A stretch of 64,000 bases of DNA from Chitinophagales bacterium (lineage in GTDB: Bacteria; Bacteroidota; Bacteroidia; Chitinophagales; Chitinophagaceae): contig JAFLBN010000006.1 in the NCBI GenBank assembly GCA_017303395.1, forward strand, positions 62,001-126,000. The letters are read 5' to 3'. The notes beneath the pieces were generated by a model. It ran no database searches and was not told the origin of the DNA. It saw nothing but the letters and a program-made list of their open reading frames with translations. Within the stretch, counting starts at the first letter, position 1. The number at the start of each line of letters is the position of its first letter. A program made the position numbers and the translations under genes. Positions 17,701-26,057 of this stretch are shown in pieces.

Positions 17701-18447
17701 ATGAATGCAGGAACAGAGGGTGTAGCCCTATCGTTGGTCATACCGTGCTACAATGAATCGGACAGGATAAGTCTGTTGTATAAAGGGTTGGAATCGTTTG
17801 CAAAAGAATGGAAAGGAACATTCGATGTAGTGATAGTGAACGATGGCAGCAAAGACGATACCTATACCAAACTTCAGGAGCATAGTTTTTATAAGGCAAA
17901 TACAGATAAAATAACGCTTGTAAATCAGCAGAATACTGGTAAGGGTGGGGCATTAAAGAATGGCGTTTTGCATGCATCTAATGCCTTTGTACTGACACTT
18001 GATGCTGATATGGCTACCAGTCCTAACGAAATTATAAATTGGCTGAAAGCCGAAAACGGAGTATTGGATACAAATACCATTTACATAGGCTCCAGAGAGC
18101 ATCATCAATCTACTATCATCAGCGAAACATTTAAGCGCAAACTGGCGGGTAATGTTTTCAATATCATCGTACGAGTACTTACACCGCTAAAGGTTAAAGA
18201 CTCTCAGTGTGGCTTTAAATTGTATGGTAAAGCAACTGCAAAGAAATTGTTTGGAGCGTTGCAAACCAATGGATGGGCGCATGATGTGGAAATACTGACA
18301 AGGGCGCATTATTATGGTATCCGAATAAAAGAAATGCCTATTACGTGGCAGGCTATAGAAGGTAGTAAGATACAATTGATAAGAGACTCGATAGCCATGT
18401 TCAAAGAAATACTTAAGGTAAAAAGCATCATAAAGAATAGTAAATAA
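17701..18447 (+). CDS. Family 2 glycosyltransferase, polyprenyl-phosphate type
   Basis: A 248-aa GT-A fold enzyme. Signature stretches: LSVLVIP-like start (LSLVIPCYNESDRISLLYKG), VNDGSKDDT, NTGKGGALKNGV, the metal-binding TLDADMATSP (DxD type), DSQCGFKLY and GWAHDVEILT. The last motifs are typical of dolichyl/undecaprenyl-phosphate hexose transferases (Alg5-like). It probably loads a sugar on a lipid carrier. The next gene, 10 bp downstream, is a GT-C-like membrane glycosyltransferase that could use such a donor, so the three-gene group is probably a surface glycan or lipid-modification operon. Confidence 0.85.
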   Translation: MNAGTEGVALSLVIPCYNESDRISLLYKGLESFAKEWKGTFDVVIVNDGSKDDTYTKLQEHSFYKANTDKITLVNQQNTGKGGALKNGVLHASNAFVLTLDADMATSPNEIINWLKAENGVLDTNTIYIGSREHHQSTIISETFKRKLAGNVFNIIVRVLTPLKVKDSQCGFKLYGKATAKKLFGALQTNGWAHDVEILTRAHYYGIRIKEMPITWQAIEGSKIQLIRDSIAMFKEILKVKSIIKNSK

Positions 18448-18457
18448 TACAGCTTTC

Positions 18458-20371
18458 ATGGACTTTCTCAATAAAATTAATGCTAAGAAACTGACACTCA
18501 TTACTTGGGCTGTAATGTGCATCATTATGCTTTGGGTGAGTAAAGATTTTGGTATCAGTGGTGATGAGTACACACAGAACACCTATGGCGAGCATGTATA
18601 TAATTACTTTGCTACAGGTGGAGCCGATAAAGGTGCATTGACGTTTAAGAACGTGTACTACTATGGTGGCTTATTTGATTTGCTGTGTGTGACGGTGAAC
18701 AAAATATTGCCGACCGATGAGTATAATACACGCCACTTTATTACTGCGATATTCGGTTTCCTGACGATAGTGTATGCATCTCTGTTAGCTAAGAGGTATA
18801 AAGGATGGGGGGCAGCTTTTCTTACATCTGTATTGCTGTTTTTATCGCCAAGGTTCTTTGGAGAGTCTATGTACAATCCGAAGGATATACCATTTGCGTT
18901 GGGTATGACGATGGGTGTGTATTACATTTGCAGGTTTGTAGCAGCATTCCCTAAGCCTACATGGAAGGATGCATTATGGCTTGCTTTGTCCATTGGCTTG
19001 GCAATAGGTGTACGTGTGGGTGGTTTGTTGCTGATACCATTCCTGTTCGTGGCTATTGGTATAGAATACTTCTTTATATGGAGGAAAAACTATGCAATGT
19101 TTGGCACAGAGATGAAGCGCACAATAGTATATGCTGTAGCAACAGGTATTGTAGGCTATTTTGCTGGGTTGATATTCTGGCCATATGCATTGGAAGCTCC
19201 ATTGAGCAATCCATTTAGCGCATTGTCTGAAATGTCTAACTTCTCTATGGGAATACGTATGCTGTTTGATGACAGGCATATTATGAGTCAGGGTGTTCCG
19301 GCCAACTACATACCACTGTGGATATTTATCACTACACCAATTATTATACTTGTTGGTATTGTGCTATCACCTTTGTTGTTCTACTTCAAGCAACAAAAAA
19401 TGCCGGCATTGCTGTTCCTGTTCTTTGTGGCATTGTTCCCTTGGGTGTATATCGTTTATAAACATTCTCCACTGTACGATGGATGGAGGCACTTACTGTT
19501 TATCTATCCGTTGCTGATAGTATTGGCAGCGCTTACATTCAGTGGAATATACGATCACTTCAAAGATGTGAAAGTAAAGTATGCAGTTATTGCAGTATTG
19601 GTAATCGGTTTATTCCTGCCTGTTAAATGGGTAGCGGCTAACCATCCTAACCAAATAGTATACTTCAATGAGTTTACAGGTGGTATTGATGGTGCTTACG
19701 GTCATTATGAGACCGACTATTATATGAACAGCATCAAGCAGGCATTCTTTAAGCTGGCTAAAGAAAAAGACCTGTACAATACCAAAGACTCTGTACTGAT
19801 ATTGACCAACTGTATAGAGCCTATGTGGCACTATCAGAAGGCATTGAACAACCCGCGAGTGGCTGTAGACTATGTACGCTACAGAGAGCGCAGCAGCAGG
19901 AAATATACTTACGGTATATTCTTCTCTCGCTTTATAGATAAAGAACTGCTGCAGGGTGGCTACTTCCCACCATCAAATACCATCATGGTGGTAAAAGCAG
20001 ATAATACACCCTTAGTAGCAATTACAAAACCGGATACATCGTACTATGGTTTTAAGGCTACGCAGTTTATGAATGCCAAAGACTATGCAAATGCTGCATA
20101 CTATTACCAGCTGGCAGTGCAGAAAGAGCCTAAAGACGAAACACTTTATCAAAACTTTGCGATTGCACTGGCGAGCATAGGTAAGATGGATAATGCTATA
20201 GCAGTAATGAATGAATACCTGAAAATGGCATCGCGCGATGCAAACGGGTATCAGCTATTAGCGCAGCTTTATCAGGCAAAAGGCGATATGCAAGGAGCAC
20301 AAAATGCTATGTCAACCGCACAATCTATATCAATGGAAGATCAGGAAGGTATAGAAGAGACCGCAGAATAA
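18458..20371 (+). CDS. GT-C-like membrane glycosyltransferase with C-terminal TPR region
   Basis: 637 aa. The first loop after helix 1 carries GISGDEYTQNTYGEHV, with the acidic GDE pair expected of GT39/PMT-type GT-C enzymes. About ten hydrophobic helices follow (for example ALWLALSIGLAIGVRVGGLL, IVYAVATGIVGYFAGLIFWP) with a conserved-looking PRFFGESMYNPKDIPFALG loop. The last ~110 residues (FKATQFMNAKDYANAAYYYQ, ALASIGKMDNAIAVMNEYL, LLAQLYQAKGDMQGAQNAM) look like about three TPRs and would protrude from the membrane. Its stop overlaps the next gene's ATG by one base (TAATG). Confidence 0.72.
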   Translation: MDFLNKINAKKLTLITWAVMCIIMLWVSKDFGISGDEYTQNTYGEHVYNYFATGGADKGALTFKNVYYYGGLFDLLCVTVNKILPTDEYNTRHFITAIFGFLTIVYASLLAKRYKGWGAAFLTSVLLFLSPRFFGESMYNPKDIPFALGMTMGVYYICRFVAAFPKPTWKDALWLALSIGLAIGVRVGGLLLIPFLFVAIGIEYFFIWRKNYAMFGTEMKRTIVYAVATGIVGYFAGLIFWPYALEAPLSNPFSALSEMSNFSMGIRMLFDDRHIMSQGVPANYIPLWIFITTPIIILVGIVLSPLLFYFKQQKMPALLFLFFVALFPWVYIVYKHSPLYDGWRHLLFIYPLLIVLAALTFSGIYDHFKDVKVKYAVIAVLVIGLFLPVKWVAANHPNQIVYFNEFTGGIDGAYGHYETDYYMNSIKQAFFKLAKEKDLYNTKDSVLILTNCIEPMWHYQKALNNPRVAVDYVRYRERSSRKYTYGIFFSRFIDKELLQGGYFPPSNTIMVVKADNTPLVAITKPDTSYYGFKATQFMNAKDYANAAYYYQLAVQKEPKDETLYQNFAIALASIGKMDNAIAVMNEYLKMASRDANGYQLLAQLYQAKGDMQGAQNAMSTAQSISMEDQEGIEETAE

Positions 20372-21483
20372 TGCAAACGAAAGAAGTTATACAAAATCAT
20401 ACAACAAGGCATCATTTTCACACATTTGATGCCTTGCGTTTTTTTGCATGCTTCAAAGTGTTTCTGCATCATTTGCCCATAGTAGCCTTCCCGTGGTTTG
20501 ATGCATTGCGGAAAGGCGGAGGTATAGGAGTACAATTCTTTTTTGTGCTGAGTGGCTTTTTGATTACCTACATTATTTATGAAGAGAAGGAAAGAACTGG
20601 TACGCTGAACCTAAAACACTTTTTCGCTAGGCGCGTGTTGCGTATCTGGCCATTGTTTTATCTGGCTATTTTTATCGCGTTCATTACACCGTATTTACTA
20701 AATATCATTCACCTCAATAGCTCTGCTGTGGGGTACGAACCCAATTGGTTGGTGTCTGCATTGTTTCTGGAGAACTATAAGATGATACTAACGCACGATG
20801 TCCCAAATGCATCGCCGCTTGGTGTTATGTGGTCATTGTGTATAGAGGAGCATTTTTATATAGTGTGGGGGTTGTTACTATACTTTATCAATATCAAATC
20901 TTTGCCAAAGCTGATAGCATCATGTCTTATACTGTCTGTTGTTGCGAGGGGGTATTTTGTAAACCATGGATTATCTACCAGCGAATTGCTGACTAATATT
21001 GACTTGTTTGCATATGGTGCTATACCTGCGTACTTGTTATTGAACCATAAAGAACGTCTGTTGAATGCTGTAAACAAAATATCCATTACCACAAAGCGCT
21101 TGTACGCAGCTGCAGTGTTGATAGCAGTGGTGCTGTTTTCTCAATTGCAGGGGGACGCACCATTTGTATGGGCTACTTGTATATTAGGAGCAATATTTGC
21201 CTTACTCATCATTTTTACATTGCCGTCAGATACCAAATTCAGGATTGGTGATGGAAATGTACTGAGTAAGTTGGGGCTTTATACGTATGGCTTTTATATT
21301 TATCACACGCTTGTTATCAATCTGCTGAAACGTGTGTTTGAAAAGCTGCATTGGGATATTGATACTGCACTATGGGCAGTAGTATTTGCACTTGTTTCAT
21401 TTGTCTTGTCAATAGGCATCAGCATGCTTTCTTACCACCTGTTTGAGAAGCAGTTTCTTAAATTGAAGCGCTACTTCAGATAG
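20371..21483 (+). CDS. Acyltransferase family 3 (OafA/YrhL-like) membrane protein
   Basis: A 370-aa multi-span protein of about ten helices that O-acylates sugars of surface polymers. N-terminal signature FDALRFFACFKVFLHHLPI with HH in the expected acceptor-site region, FARRVLRIWPLFYLA and the WSLCIEEHFYIVWGLLL element are all typical of this family. The start codon overlaps the stop codon of the glycosyltransferase at TAATG, so the two are probably translated in concert. Substrate unknown. Confidence 0.85.
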   Translation: MQTKEVIQNHTTRHHFHTFDALRFFACFKVFLHHLPIVAFPWFDALRKGGGIGVQFFFVLSGFLITYIIYEEKERTGTLNLKHFFARRVLRIWPLFYLAIFIAFITPYLLNIIHLNSSAVGYEPNWLVSALFLENYKMILTHDVPNASPLGVMWSLCIEEHFYIVWGLLLYFINIKSLPKLIASCLILSVVARGYFVNHGLSTSELLTNIDLFAYGAIPAYLLLNHKERLLNAVNKISITTKRLYAAAVLIAVVLFSQLQGDAPFVWATCILGAIFALLIIFTLPSDTKFRIGDGNVLSKLGLYTYGFYIYHTLVINLLKRVFEKLHWDIDTALWAVVFALVSFVLSIGISMLSYHLFEKQFLKLKRYFR

Positions 21484-22794
21484 CTATTGCCTTACAAATC
21501 GGATGGTTTTGTTCTCCTGTTGGTTGCTCAGTCTTATGTAGTAAGTTCCTGCCTGCAGTTGTTGGGTATTGATGCTGTTTGAGCCTTTAGTGATGTTATA
21601 TGTCGCGATTATTTGGCCTGCGATATTATGCAATGATGCTGTGTAATCAATGGGGGCATTGATGTTGATAATATCATTAGCAGGATTGGGGTATAGGCTT
21701 ATGTTACTATTGTTGATAGTGCTTATACTACTTGTTGGTGTACAGAATATATCTTTCAGTTTACTCCATAACTCGTTGTCGAAACCGGATACTGCAAGTG
21801 CAGGGAAACCGGCATCGTTGCCCATGCGTATTACAACCATATTAGTAGACGGGATGACGTATATCTTCTGGTCGTTTTTGCCTAGTGCGCAAAACATATC
21901 TGCAGGTGCGTTAGGTACCAGTGATGCAGGGAATACCAACTGCGATTGAGGAATCATGTAGCTGCTCTTGCCATTTAGCCATGTAAGGTAGCCGTAGGAT
22001 AAATTGAGGCTTTGCGATTGGGTTGTCATTTGTCGCAAATAAGCGGTATCGTGTAGTAGTGTATCTGTGTTCCAGATGCCTTTGTTTAGTAACAACAGCC
22101 CAAAGCGAGCCATGCCACGTGGTGTGCTATAATATACGATATTGAAGGTGTCGCTGCCTGCACTTTTCAGCCATATACCACCCATTCCTATTTTGTTGCG
22201 CAGCTTTGTGTTAAAAAACAAAGTAAAATTGCCGGTTGCATTATCAAGCACTTTGTGCATTAGTGTAAACGGCGCATTGTGATATGCCCATCGTGTGCCG
22301 GGAGCTGCTTTGTATTGCAGGCATGCAGGATCTGTGCAATCGCTGTTACTAACACCATCATCTAGTCCTGTAGTCATTGTAAGCTGGTGACGTATGGTAA
22401 TGGCTTTTTCCTGTGCGGGAGATAGTGACGTCCACCCATTGCCCAGGTATTTGCTTGTAGTATCACTAATCTTAAGGTAGCCTTGTTCCTGCGCCATGCC
22501 TGTTGAAAAGCCTATCAGTGTTTTGCCTGCAGATGCCCAATACCAAACGCTGTCTTTAGTGAAAGTACCATAGTATTTTTCCAATGCTATCTTGCCGTCT
22601 TTCAGTATAATGAAAGCTTTAGTGTTTTTCTGACCAAGGTAATTGTAAACGGAATTGAGGCTATCAAGACACCAGCCAAGTGAAGTAGGGGCAACCGTGT
22701 CCCACGTGTTTCCTGATATTGGCGGAAAATATGTTTGCGCTTCTGTTTTGTAGAAGGTAAGAATCAGAAAAAGCAGGTAAACCAATTTTTTCAT
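21484..22794 (-). CDS. Secreted serine hydrolase (beta-lactamase family) with T9SS sorting domain
   Basis: A 436-aa exported protein (signal MKKLVYLLFLILTFYKTEAQ). The catalytic domain has an SxxK box in WYWASAGKTLIGFSTG and the Tyr-x-Asn element in RWAYHNAPFTLMHKV, as in class C beta-lactamase and DD-peptidase-like hydrolases. The last ~75 residues (from SLYPNPANDIININAP to QAGTYYIRL) form a type IX secretion C-terminal domain, so it is exported through T9SS and probably surface-attached. Substrate unknown. It converges with the acyltransferase, and their ends abut. Confidence 0.85.
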   Translation of the reverse strand: MKKLVYLLFLILTFYKTEAQTYFPPISGNTWDTVAPTSLGWCLDSLNSVYNYLGQKNTKAFIILKDGKIALEKYYGTFTKDSVWYWASAGKTLIGFSTGMAQEQGYLKISDTTSKYLGNGWTSLSPAQEKAITIRHQLTMTTGLDDGVSNSDCTDPACLQYKAAPGTRWAYHNAPFTLMHKVLDNATGNFTLFFNTKLRNKIGMGGIWLKSAGSDTFNIVYYSTPRGMARFGLLLLNKGIWNTDTLLHDTAYLRQMTTQSQSLNLSYGYLTWLNGKSSYMIPQSQLVFPASLVPNAPADMFCALGKNDQKIYVIPSTNMVVIRMGNDAGFPALAVSGFDNELWSKLKDIFCTPTSSISTINNSNISLYPNPANDIININAPIDYTASLHNIAGQIIATYNITKGSNSINTQQLQAGTYYIRLSNQQENKTIRFVRQ

Positions 22795-22852
22795 ATGCCT
22801 GATGTTATTCTATTCAGACAATGAAAATAGGCAATAGTTTATTGTGGCTATA

Positions 22853-22963
22853 TTATTTGTGCAAGACTATGAAGATGCCAATTACTATATACACACAAAC
22901 CAATGCTACTGTCATCCATTTAGACTTTGGGGTAGTCTGTTTCAAGGGCATTTTGTAAGACAT
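22853..22963 (-). CDS. 36-aa single-span membrane microprotein
   Basis: A short frame, not in standard gene-size range, on the minus strand: ATG at 22963 to TAA at 22853. The protein begins MSYKMPLKQTTPKSKWMTVA and continues with a ~20-residue hydrophobic helix (VALVCVYIVIGIFIVL), ending HK. A short basic N-terminus followed by one helix fits a small inner-membrane protein. Codon content looks coding (few rare stops, helical hydrophobic run), but no homologue can be cited. Three dyads at 22991-23057 precede it. Confidence 0.5.
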   Translation of the reverse strand: MSYKMPLKQTTPKSKWMTVALVCVYIVIGIFIVLHK

Positions 22964-22990
22964 AAGTAAGCTTTTAACCGATAATCAATT

Positions 22991-23057
22991 TATTGTGTCA
23001 GCACAATATTTTAACATAACGTTTAGCGTTCTTCGATATTGTGTTGAGTTACAATAT
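22991..23057. promoter_or_regulatory. Tandem dyads upstream of the microprotein
   Basis: TATTGTG-TCAG-CACAATA (22991-23008) is a perfect 7-bp-arm dyad. ATATTGT-N8-ACAATAT (23036-23057) shares its half-site, 47 bp further. A smaller AACG-TTTAG-CGTT (23018-23030) lies between. They sit 30-95 bp upstream of the microprotein start and could be operator sites. No T-tract of terminator type is present. Confidence 0.4.
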
Positions 23058-23137
23058 TTTTTATTCTTCTATCAGTAATAAAACAATTACCGAGCCAAAA
23101 TTGGGCGAGTGGGATAGAGGTAGGAAGAATGACAATA

Positions 23138-24076
23138 CTATGGCTTTGCCAACCAGTCTTCAATAGCTCCCTGGCTCATGGTTACATAGTCGGTTTGTGC
23201 TTCTACCCATCCGTCTTTTACCAGATAGATAACAGGCCAGCTGAAGCCTACCAGATTGGTAAAATCTTCACCTTTCAGTTTTGTGTAAGGAATGTTTTCA
23301 GCTTTTGTCTTTTTGAAGAATTCGGCTTTATTTTCATCCTTTCCCGCAATTACCATTTGGAATGGCAGTGAAGGATTATTGGCTTTCATGATGTGCATTT
23401 TGTAAGCAGCAATCTGGCAATGCGGGCATTTTAGGCTGAAGAAGGCAATGACATGCTTTCCTTTGCGTAGGTCAACAGTTGGTGTATCTGTTTTGCCGGG
23501 TTCGTATAGCTTTGTCATGTCTAGTTGAAACCTGCCTTTTTGTAACCATTGCGGATGTGTATCGGGAAGAGGGTAGAGTATAAACGGAACAATAGAACAT
23601 GCAATAGCTATGGCTGCGCCCGTCCATGCAAGTTTAGCGTTTCTGAAGCCATTGTGGTAGCGTGTAATAATCTGTAAGGCAATTAGCAAACCTGCATTTT
23701 TGATGAGCGATGCAGAAGGAGACATCCAGATAGCATCGCCAAAGCAGCCACAGTTTATATCATCACCTGCATATATCCACAGGTATACTAGGTATATGCT
23801 GAATATAATTGTAAGAATAGCCGCAGCCTTTGGTGCCCATTTGTTTTTGCCCCAAAGGTGGGTGATGAGTAGTATGCCCAGTCCCATTTCAACACCAATC
23901 AGGTATCTTCCACCAATAGCTGCTACCAGCCATGGTAGTTTTACATATTCTACTATGCTATATTGAAAGCTCTCGAAGCTTTGTATGGTATATAGCTTGG
24001 TATATGCTGAATAGATGAATAATGCGCCAACTGCCACCGATAGGATGGTTAACAGAACAGAAACCAGTTTTTTCAT
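23138..24076 (-). CDS. MauE-like membrane domain fused to a thioredoxin-like domain (paralogue 1)
   Basis: 312 aa. Residues 1-135 form a four-helix DoxX/MauE-like module with the CxC element INCGCFGD (Cys109, Cys111). A second hydrophobic pair lies near 150-170. Residues ~200-312 are a thioredoxin-like fold with the active-site-like CPHC at 217-220 and the cis-Pro-like WPVIYL region. MauE-type proteins are associated with periplasmic disulfide formation; the fusion suggests electron flow between the membrane CGC and the CPHC. The paralogue at 27208 has the same layout. Transcribed alone upstream of the microprotein. Confidence 0.72.
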   Translation of the reverse strand: MKKLVSVLLTILSVAVGALFIYSAYTKLYTIQSFESFQYSIVEYVKLPWLVAAIGGRYLIGVEMGLGILLITHLWGKNKWAPKAAAILTIIFSIYLVYLWIYAGDDINCGCFGDAIWMSPSASLIKNAGLLIALQIITRYHNGFRNAKLAWTGAAIAIACSIVPFILYPLPDTHPQWLQKGRFQLDMTKLYEPGKTDTPTVDLRKGKHVIAFFSLKCPHCQIAAYKMHIMKANNPSLPFQMVIAGKDENKAEFFKKTKAENIPYTKLKGEDFTNLVGFSWPVIYLVKDGWVEAQTDYVTMSQGAIEDWLAKP

Positions 24077-24108
24077 TTCTGAATGGTACTTGAATTGATG
24101 GGTAAATA

Positions 24109-24138
24109 TAAAAAGCCCGGATATAAAATATCCGGGCT
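24109..24138 (-). terminator. Rho-independent terminator of rpsT
   Basis: A perfect 11-bp stem (AGCCCGGATAT / ATATCCGGGCT) with AAA loop, preceded on the plus strand by AAAA that becomes a T-tract on the minus strand, lies 25 bp beyond the rpsT stop. Confidence 0.82.
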
Positions 24139-24162
24139 CTAAAATAGTTTAAAAGAACTGAA

Positions 24163-24417
24163 TTATGCCAGTGCGTTCAGTTTATTAACGATACCTGATT
24201 TCAGGTTGCTAGCTTTGTTCTTATGTATAACGTTACGTTTAGCCAGTTTATCTATCATAGAGATAACTTTTGGCAGTTGAGCCGCAGCTTCAGTTTTATC
24301 TGTAATGGCTAAAAGCGTACGGATTGCGTTACGGGTAGTTTTACCATAGTAACGGTTACGATCACGGCGTTTTTCACTCTGACGTACGTCTTTTTTGGTT
24401 GCTTTATGATTTGCCAT
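24163..24417 (-). CDS. rpsT: 30S ribosomal protein S20
   Basis: 84 aa, typical for S20 ([20 protein letters not shown], with the [21 protein letters not shown]-terminal helix). It binds 16S rRNA during early 30S assembly. The start is unambiguous. It is a single-gene unit with its own promoter box (24446) and terminator (24109). Confidence 0.96.
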   Translation of the reverse strand: MANHKATKKDVRQSEKRRDRNRYYGKTTRNAIRTLLAITDKTEAAAQLPKVISMIDKLAKRNVIHKNKASNLKSGIVNKLNALA

Positions 24418-24445
24418 TTATTATACTTATTTATTTTAAGGACTG

Positions 24446-24453
24446 CAAAGGTA
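24446..24453 (-). promoter_or_regulatory. -7 box of rpsT
   Basis: On the minus strand this reads TACCTTTG followed by CAGTCCTTAAAAT. The same string, TACCTTTGCAGTCCT, occurs before rpmB, and ffh and rpsP have a close variant. It lies 28 bp upstream of the ATG. Confidence 0.62.
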
Positions 24454-24492
24454 AGGTAAAATTATATAACGCAAAAATATTTTCCTGATTTT

Positions 24493-25593
24493 TTACATGT
24501 TCTGCGCACTGAATACTTGTTTTGACTTGCGCTGCAGGTATTCTTTCTGGTTCAGGAAGCTTTCCAGCTTGTCTTTTGGTAGCCTCAGGCTATATGTTTC
24601 TTCAGGGTAAATATTGTATTCATACATGTCGTAGTCCTCATTCCATTTCTCCATCAGCTTTTTGTCAAGCCCCAGTTCATGTATCAGCAAATCCATGCTC
24701 ATGGGTTCTGTTAGCTTTACGATGGCCATCATTTTAAGCTCTTCGGGCGTAAAACGTGGTTTTGGTGGAGCAACTGCAGCAGCAGGATTAGCAAGATCTG
24801 CTACACTACCTTCTCCAGGCTTCATGAATTTGCCCATGTTTTCGAATATAGTAGCTGTAGCTATGAATGCAAGTACGTGCCCTTGTGTTTCTTTTGGCAG
24901 ATATTTTCTAATGTCCCAAAAATTGCTGCTGCCTGTTTTGGCAATGGCGCGTTTTATGGGTGTAGGGCCACTGTTGTAAGCCGCTACTACCAACAACCAG
25001 TCGTTGAGGTCTTCATAAAGTGTAACCAGATATTTGGCTGCTGCATTGGTCGATTTGTACCAGTCGGTACGGTCATCGCGTCCTTTGCCCACTTTCAGCC
25101 CCATTAGTCGGGCAGTAGGTGCCATTAATTGCCATGGGCCTACTGCACCTGCATGAGAAACAGCTTTGTTATTTAATGCAGATTCGATAACCGCCAAATA
25201 CTTCAGTTCTTTTGGAATTTCGTGCTTTTGCAACACGTTTTCCATCAATGGGAATTGTGTGTTGCTGCGGCCGTGAACTACATTAATGGTTTGATTGTGT
25301 GTGCGAGAATATTTAGTCACAAACTCATTTACAAAGCCGCTCATAGAACCGTAGTACTCTTTTTCGTGAGCCAACGGAACAGGCTTGTAAACCTTAGGCT
25401 TTGGTTGTACTGCCTTAGGCATAGCTATGGCTATAGGCAGTGCTATGGTACCTTTAGAATTGAGTGCGGGCTTGCGGACAACAATCGTATCTGCCTTAGC
25501 TGCCCGTTTAGAGGCAGGAGCAGAAGATGACTGTCCGTAAGAAGCTGTTGAAAACAGCACGAAAACAGACCCAAACACAAATGTTTTAAGCAT
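24493..25593 (-). CDS. Lytic transglycosylase, SLT (MltD-like) domain
   Basis: A 366-aa exported enzyme that cleaves peptidoglycan glycan strands. It has a signal-like N-terminus (MLKTFVFGSVFVLFSTASYG), a long Lys/Pro-rich linker and an SLT domain from about residue 110. The domain contains LKYLAVIESALNNKAVSHAG with the catalytic Glu at position 137, AVGPWQLMAPTARLMGL and AYNSGPTPIKRAI. The C-terminal ~70 residues (LTEPMSMDLLIHELGLDKKL) could bind the wall or a partner. No LysM repeat is clear. Its neighbours, tatA and rpsT, are independent units. Confidence 0.9.
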   Translation of the reverse strand: MLKTFVFGSVFVLFSTASYGQSSSAPASKRAAKADTIVVRKPALNSKGTIALPIAIAMPKAVQPKPKVYKPVPLAHEKEYYGSMSGFVNEFVTKYSRTHNQTINVVHGRSNTQFPLMENVLQKHEIPKELKYLAVIESALNNKAVSHAGAVGPWQLMAPTARLMGLKVGKGRDDRTDWYKSTNAAAKYLVTLYEDLNDWLLVVAAYNSGPTPIKRAIAKTGSSNFWDIRKYLPKETQGHVLAFIATATIFENMGKFMKPGEGSVADLANPAAAVAPPKPRFTPEELKMMAIVKLTEPMSMDLLIHELGLDKKLMEKWNEDYDMYEYNIYPEETYSLRLPKDKLESFLNQKEYLQRKSKQVFSAQNM

Positions 25594-25686
25594 TTATATT
25601 GTTTCGGTTTTAGTGGTTAAACAATGCACTCCTCTTATCGGGGAAGTGTTTGAAATCTAAATTGCGGGGATAAACCAACCGATAGC

Positions 25687-25902
25687 TTATTCAGCTTTCT
25701 TCTCTTTCATACCTGCTTCAATCTCGCTCTTAACGCCTTCTTTGGCGTCGTTGAACTCGCGGATGCCTTTACCAATACCGCGTGCGAGCTCAGGTATTTT
25801 CTTACCACCAAAGAAGATGATGACTACTAGCAATATAATGATCCACTCACCACCACTTGGCATAGACCACAATAACTGTGGATTAATCGCTGATAAAAAC
25901 AT
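25687..25902 (-). CDS. tatA: Sec-independent translocase TatA/TatE family protein
   Basis: 71 aa with the TatA architecture: a single N-terminal helix (EWIIILLVVIIFFGGKKIPE), the FGGKKIPELARGIGKGI hinge and amphipathic helix, and a charged C-terminal tail. It forms the protein-conducting part of the twin-arginine pathway. tatB and tatC are not in this window. An internal ATG at codon 14 is possible, but the promoter box at 25936 fits the first ATG. Confidence 0.92.
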   Translation of the reverse strand: MFLSAINPQLLWSMPSGGEWIIILLVVIIFFGGKKIPELARGIGKGIREFNDAKEGVKSEIEAGMKEKKAE

Positions 25903-25935
25903 AATCAGTTGTTTTGTAAAAATTAACTATCAATA

Positions 25936-25943
25936 CAAAAGTA
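25936..25943 (-). promoter_or_regulatory. -7 box of tatA
   Basis: Reads TACTTTTG on the minus strand, a match to TAnnTTTG 33 bp before the ATG at 25902, consistent with a short leader of about 25 nt. Confidence 0.5.
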
Positions 25944-26057
25944 GGTTAAATCATAATTAACTGTTGTTAAATTCTGCCTTACCGTTGCTTTGATGTTGTC
26001 AAATTAAGAAATTCAGCCGTAAAAAACGACTTATATTGAATTGTTTTAATTTATTTG

